Source of the DNA: Atrina japonica
Lineage: Eukaryota; Mollusca; Bivalvia; Pterioida; Pinnidae
Reading direction: 5' to 3'
Length of the DNA: 64,000 nt
Assembly: GCA_030159075.1 (NCBI GenBank)
Contig: BROG01000798.1
Coordinates: 1 to 64,000, forward strand
The number at the start of each line of letters is the position of its first letter. Position 1 is the stretch's first letter. The notes below the pieces were generated by a model that had not been told where the DNA came from, made no database searches, and saw only the letters and a program-made list of their open reading frames with translations. Below, in pieces: positions 59,196 through 64,000 of this stretch. A program made the position numbers and the translations under genes.

Positions 59196-59599
59196 TTAAC
59201 TTTGTACATAGTATATGTTCTCTCAAAGTAGGCACCGTGCAATCTGAACATTTGAAACCTCTGTCCTACCCATTTGTTGGAAATTTATTTCCATCAAACA
59301 TACATTTTGTTTTGAAACATTTGCAGTAAGGTTAAATATGTTTGAAATATATTTCAGGTTCCTACCGGGATTCTTATTTCAAGTTGATATACAGCGATGT
59401 AATGCCAACTGCCAACCCTTTGACAACAACAACACGACAAAGTTTAGAAAGTTGTTGCATAGCATGTCTTAATCACAGTAGCTGTGTGTATTTAGCTTTT
59501 AATGATACGGCCAAACGTTGTTATTTGTACAATAAATTTGTTAGATGCGATCCCGGGTTAATATTTGACATCGGAATAAGGATTTACGAAAAAGTTTGA
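57807..59599 (+). CDS. Possible small secreted PAN/apple-like protein (two-exon model)
   Basis: Model joins 57807-57939 (ATG, Cys-rich hydrophobic leader CCFCCVLLCVLIC) to 59358-59599. The first exon would end TCATATG|GTAATC (phase 1), and the second starts after ATATTTCAG in the matching phase, restoring a glycine codon; total 124 residues. The second exon is PAN-like, the first exon is a weaker guess because its donor is mediocre and the region is AT-rich. The gene lies 1.5 kb downstream of, and parallel to, the IgGFc-binding-domain gene. PAN domains mediate protein or glycan binding in secreted proteins. The PAN exon could instead belong to a longer gene with other upstream exons. Confidence 0.4.
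59117..59193. repeat. (GA)n microsatellite
   Basis: Preceded by GTGTGTG; 165 bp before the PAN-like exon. Confidence 0.96.
59358..59599 (+). CDS. PAN/apple-like domain terminal exon
   Basis: After an ATATTTCAG acceptor (phase 1) the exon encodes 79 residues ending at TGA. The spacing of SLESCCIACLNHSSC, AFNDTAKRCYLYN and a further Cys matches the PAN/apple pattern (S-x-x-x-C-x-x-x-C ... C-x-L-x-x). An AATAAA follows at 59711. It is a last exon whatever its upstream partner is. Confidence 0.6.
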
Positions 59600-59710
59600 T
59601 AGAACTAATGGATGTTACATATATAAACATGTATATATTATAGTTCTTACCTATTCCTTGTAAATCTATAACGGTAATTATACTGAAGATAAGAAATGGA
59701 TAAATTTGTA

Positions 59711-59716
59711 AATAAA
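59711..59716 (+). terminator. Candidate poly(A) signal after the PAN-like exon
   Basis: AATAAA about 110 bp downstream of the TGA stop. Confidence 0.35.
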
Positions 59717-60867
59717 CGAATGCCTTAAACTTTGTTCAATACACATAGCACGTTTTGATCCATTAAACCCCTAAGTATGTAAATGCTATACTCTTTTCTT
59801 ATGTCTTAGACTGTAGTCTTAGTCTTAGTCTTAGACCAGTCTTTTATAGTCTGTAGTGTTGAAAGGCTTAATCCCTTTATAATTAAAGGAATTGTGTTCA
59901 AATTGTTATTTTGACACGGTTGTGGATTTCTGAACAACACGTGGATAATGCAAAGGAAGTAACTGCAATGAATTCAATAGACAAGACACACCGTTACCTA
60001 AAATCTTGAAGTAACACAAGATGGCTCCGTTGCAGGATATATTGTTGTGGGGTAAATAATAAATTTTGTCCATGCAATATGACACTGTTGTCAGTGTCTC
60101 TGAGACTTTTGTGACGTCATCGTAATCAAAGATAGAACTTTTACTTTGAATTATTTAAAAAGTACCTGAGTTGTTGAGAACGTTTTTAAATGAATTATTT
60201 AAATTTCAAACAAACATAATGGTAATTTGTATTGAATTACATTGAGCAAAGCCACGCCACGCCACTAAAATTGAAACATGAAAAACAAGAGAATAGCATT
60301 TTTCTAATTTTAGTAATAGCATTATAATGAAATCATACATGTTAATTATATGCATCAAAATTTTCCAAATCTATCCCCACCACCCCCCACCACCCCCCGG
60401 AGTAAGCCTGTGGCTACTTGGAAGGATCCTTAGTTGTCCTTATTAAGCAAAAACTTGGCAGATATCTTGAATATTGTTGGACTTTTATATACCCTGGAAC
60501 CATATATAACCATCCCAATACCATCTTGTCCGTGTCGAGAAAAGTTTTGGTGCATTTCATAAATCCCTTTGGGTCATTTTGGCCTTTTCAGAAGTGGTCA
60601 AATAACTTGGAAACTATCATGGAGATCCCCACCTCGTACCACGATTTGTTTTGTTCTCAGTATGAAGTCAAAAGTTTAATTTCCTGGTGCATGGCATAAA
60701 TTCCGGGTTCACTCTGGACCGAAAACATTCAGAAATGGTCACATTTCTTGACAATTACTAAATTTTCCTAAACCATAATATACCTTCTTGTTGGATCATC
60801 TGAGCTGGAAAGTCAAGTGAACTTTCTGATCAGAAGTTGTTGTCAGCATTATAACTTTGTTTATGTT
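59717..60867. other. Intergenic, low-complexity patches
   Basis: Has an AGTCTT repeat patch at 59,808-59,860 and a C-rich patch at 60,375-60,402 (CCCCACC units). No gene recognised. Confidence 0.4.
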
Positions 60868-61140
60868 TATAATAATTATTTATAACCACAAAGTCGTTGC
60901 CACTAAAGGTATACGTAAACCTAGTACCTGGTATTTCGGTACCAGCTGATAATCTTATAACACCATTTCAATTCTAAATTCATCAAATTAAAAGCTTAGA
61001 TGGTCATCTTTTACAGTGGTTACTCTTGATTTGGCTATGCATTTAGATTATTTGACTTTGCATGATACCACTTTCCCTTTAGAAAATCTATTTTAAATTG
61101 GGGCTCAAAAGATGAAATCTAAGTGACAGAAACGATCGTA
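60868..61140 (-). repeat. ~300 bp interspersed repeat, minus-strand copy
   Basis: Antisense copy including CCTAGTACCTGGTATTTCGG, GTGGTTACTCTTGATTTGGC and CATGATACCACTTTCCC. Confidence 0.7.
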
Positions 61141-61257
61141 TGCCTATAAACGGCCTTATACCCAGCCTATTCTTATCAAATATAATTTAAGCAAATATTA
61201 ATAGAAAATTGTGATGTTCTACACTTTTCTTAACATATTTATCTCTGTACAAGAAAA

Positions 61258-61259
<2 letters not shown>

Positions 61260-61331
<72 letters not shown>
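61260..61331. repeat. (TA)n microsatellite
   Basis: One TATTAT interruption; adjoins the Tc1 relic. Confidence 0.95.
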
Positions 61332-61334
<3 letters not shown>

Positions 61335-61389
61335 AAAACAAAGGTTGAAGATTTGAGATGTTTAATATCATGTATCCGAATATCGATTT

Positions 61390-61600
61390 CTATTCAATAC
61401 TATAAAAAACAACATCTTTAATCTTCAAAGTACCAAATCTCATTAGACTTTGGGTTTAAATCTGGACTGTGTAGAGGCTAGTCGAGTGCGTTAATGTTAT
61501 GAAATGCGAAAAAGATTTGACAAACTTTGACTACATGAGACCGGTGTTATCATGCTGGGAAATTAGGTGATGATGTTACACAAATGGAACTGCAACCAGG
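61390..61600 (-). pseudogene. Tc1/mariner transposase relic
   Basis: Minus-strand frames give QHDNTGLM (about 61536-61560, resembling the QxDNAxxH block with the second catalytic Asp) and, 20-odd codons later, NALD*PLHSPDLNP (about 61450-61490, the WPxxSPDLNP motif). A stop and frameshift interrupt it, and the IEHLW part is lost. A (TA)n tract lies just to its left. Confidence 0.55.
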
Positions 61601-61700
61601 TGGATGATTTCATCCCTATATATTACATCGGTTAAATTCCAGGCTACTACAGTCAAGGGTGACTTTACCCCGTGAAATATACCTTCGTAGATCATAACAT

Positions 61701-61817
61701 AACTATCATGTTTCCACTTTTTGATTTACCAGGGGTTTTACCAAAAAGTGGAATTATCATGTTTCCACTTTTTGGTAAAACCCATTGTAAATCAAAAAGT
61801 GGAAACATGATTTAGTT
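61701..61817. repeat. Strong palindrome (about 52-bp arms, 8-bp spacer)
   Basis: Left arm 61701-61753 and right arm 61762-61817 share CATGTTTCCACTTTTTGATT and CCACTTTTTGGTAAAACC in opposite orientation, with only a few mismatches. Spacer TTATCATG. Confidence 0.85.
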
Positions 61818-62031
61818 ATCAGCAATTCCTATCCCTCTCCAGAACGCAAGTATCAGTGAAGCTTTCCCCAAGATGTCGATTGTCTGGACGAAAAAAAAAG
61901 TGAACCGGGATCCATCTGTGAATAAATCCATCTCCGTTGTCTCATTGGCAATTGTCAAAACTCTGTGTCCATGTGCCATGTACCGCCAATCAATGCAATT
62001 TACATGACGCACACGTCTCCGAGTAAGAGGA

Positions 62032-62226
62032 ACACCAACGTCCCACTCAAGAATCTTTCACTCACATGGAGACGTGACCGAATCCCGGCGAAGGGCTTTA
62101 AAATTTTACCTATGCTCGGCACTTACGGCCATCCAAAAGACAGGAAACCTACCTGCCGCCGGCTGGACTAGAACTCACGACCTCACGATCAAGAGTCGAG
62201 CGCGCTACCGATGGAGCCAGGCCGGC
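62032..62226 (-). mobile_element. SINE with tRNA head, internally deleted
   Basis: Minus-strand tRNA-like head GCCTGGCTCCATCGGTAGCG, B-box-like GTGAGTTCTAGTCC, and tail TCTTGAGTGGGACGTTGG. The middle (GGTCCCGTGTCACAGTAGG region) is missing relative to the 2.4 kb copy. Confidence 0.75.
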
Positions 62227-64000
62227 TCCCAATGTAAAGGCAACGAGCTCAAAGGCCAAACCCGTGTAATCGGGGTGAAAGTGGTGAAAATTATTGCCTA
62301 TCGCATTAATAGCGGTTTCAGTGGCGATAACGTGGCGATTACTAAAGGTGATTACAAAGAATCCTGCCTCTGTGTGTCTTCGTTGTGCATGGACGTCGAC
62401 CCCCGTCGCGTTCTTTCGCAACCATTTTGCTACTTTTAGACAACGAACAAGACGTCATACGGGGGAAACATTCACATCGAGCTGCAAATTTTTGCTCTTG
62501 ACCTTACATAAGCAATGCAATAACCTAACCTGACTCCATGGAATTTCCGTCAGTCTAACCATATGCCTATGGGAGAAAATTCAAATTGACTATAGTTCTA
62601 CATAGCAGCAAACAATGTGTATACCTCCTGAGTACTGACCAAGATATAGAGTATTAGCCGTTTGGGTACATACAGGACAAAGTTTTTCGCGATTTTCTCA
62701 AAGGCATTCATATCTAGAACAATTTACGTAAAATGAATTCGACCCATCCACAAAATTGAGTCCTGTACTCTTAGAGCATCTTCAACATTTCTGCCATTTC
62801 AGAGTCACGTGAACACAAGTGACCAATCAACTGAATGTAAAACCTTTTTCATCAGGTTAAAGAGATCCGACATAAAAAATGAAGGCGTTGTGTCAAATAT
62901 TAATAATGAATTGAGCGGTTCATGTTTCATTCTTTCGGAGAGAAACGCAGGAGAAACAGGGCCAGAAGCCGTTTAAGTAGCGCAATTTAGCATACTGGGA
63001 ATTTGACAGAATTTGAGTTTTAAACGTCAGTGTAATTTAGGTCTGAATATATACTTTATATCTGAGGAAACGTATAGTTTCGGAGATCTGTGGTGTTGGG
63101 AGTGTCATTTAAAAAAAAAAAAAAAACATTTTGATCAAACATTTGTGTTTATTCCATAACGAAAAATTAGCGAAATATATCTAGATGGCAACTTCATGTT
63201 CCATAAATGGTGTGTATTACTTTATATATATATATATATATTTCAAAGGTTTAAAATAAAACCATATAATCGGTTCTGAAATGAGGACTTGTGTAGGACA
63301 ATTCCGCTGGGCATCAGACTTCAGCTTGATTGATGGTTTCACCTCACTATTTCGGTTTCATTTGCAGACTGGTTAACGCTGTAACATCTTTGGTAGGCCT
63401 ACGGGGGCCAGGAAAACAAAAAAAAATCAATGTTACAATAAATATGATATTCAATTTTATTCATTTATTTATGTTCACAGACGGTGTTGTGAAGTAGTCA
63501 TGTTATCGGCTTACTTAGAAACAGTGTCTACGAAAAGAGGCGGTCCATAAACAAATTATAATTGTGTCTTTTAGATATTTTTGACATATATAATTTAAAT
63601 GTAGACCTGTTATGTAATACTTTAGATCGCTAATCACGTTTTTAGTCAAATTCACCCTTTGCACAGAATACACCATGTTATTTGATTACCTCTGCTCCTC
63701 TTCTCTAGGCCTATATTAAATCCTGCGTTAGAAATATTTTGATGTACGTTATAAGTACACGTGGTTTTATTTTCCTAAAAATCGAGTTTTCTTTGTCTTA
63801 TATGTACTCACAAGCAATATATCGGTTTTCAAAGAATTTAGCCACGGAGTGACGAGGGGCAATAGCTATGTTAACCAAAAATAATATTTCGATTTGTTCT
63901 ACATTTACTACTTGAACTTGGTGTACAATAACAAACAAGAGCTATGCACAGGCGTAAAAATATTATGTTCCTATATATTTTGTGAAAATAAGGTTAGGTC
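62227..64000. other. Right end of window, nothing certain
   Basis: 62,227-62,520 is less AT-rich than its surroundings and open in two frames, but matches no family I know. The rest is AT-rich with a poly(A) run (63,110) and a short (TA)n (63,223). Confidence 0.35.

Noticed and set aside
62149..62421. 90-residue minus-strand frame
   Set aside because: Partly SINE tRNA head; the rest has no recognised homology, so it is noted only as an unexplained block.

Overview
The window is eukaryotic and AT-rich. It has few, intron-containing genes, very abundant microsatellites, tRNA-derived SINEs and many copies of one Penelope-like retroelement. The SINE tails, the secreted IgGFc-binding-domain and PAN-type proteins, and the Penelope element most like the permuted Naiad/Chlamys group together suggest a lophotrochozoan, probably a bivalve mollusc. 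No species can be named from sequence alone.

Layout. Positions 1-15,050 are intergenic. They hold microsatellites, SINEs, a three-unit array of a ~300 bp interspersed repeat, a short pogo-like MITE, a 32-bp minisatellite and the most complete Penelope-like element (about 3.9-7.7 kb). That element has a GIY-YIG endonuclease remnant upstream of the reverse transcriptase. Positions 15,072-36,739 (minus strand) are one three-exon gene for a Shaw/Kv3-like voltage-gated potassium channel. Its exons join in frame into about 553 residues. Intron 1 (17.4 kb) is packed with Penelope fragments, SINEs and long microsatellites, including a 1.1 kb trinucleotide tract and a CAG/TAG tract 172 bp from the first splice donor.

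Positions 36,740-49,100 are mostly intergenic, with two minus-strand Penelope copies, further fragments and SINEs. Positions 49,138-56,286 (plus strand) are a two-coding-exon gene for a secreted protein with an IgGFc-binding-protein N-terminal domain. Its 5.8 kb intron carries the best-preserved reverse-transcriptase C-terminal half and a 2.3 kb inverted-repeat element with a visible 6-bp target duplication. About 1.5 kb further on, the same strand carries a PAN/apple-like exon that may join a signal-peptide exon to give a small secreted protein. The last 4 kb hold a ~300 bp repeat copy, a Tc1/mariner transposase relic, a strong palindrome and a SINE.

The three host genes have no evident shared pathway. 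The channel belongs to membrane excitability; the two secreted proteins may relate to mucus or innate recognition, which is inference. I found no convincing new multigene system. The most distinctive signals are the channel's altered voltage sensor, pore and gate motifs, the structural rearrangements of the Penelope copies (5' inverted 3' ends, shared-deletion duplication), and the uncharacterised inverted-repeat element.
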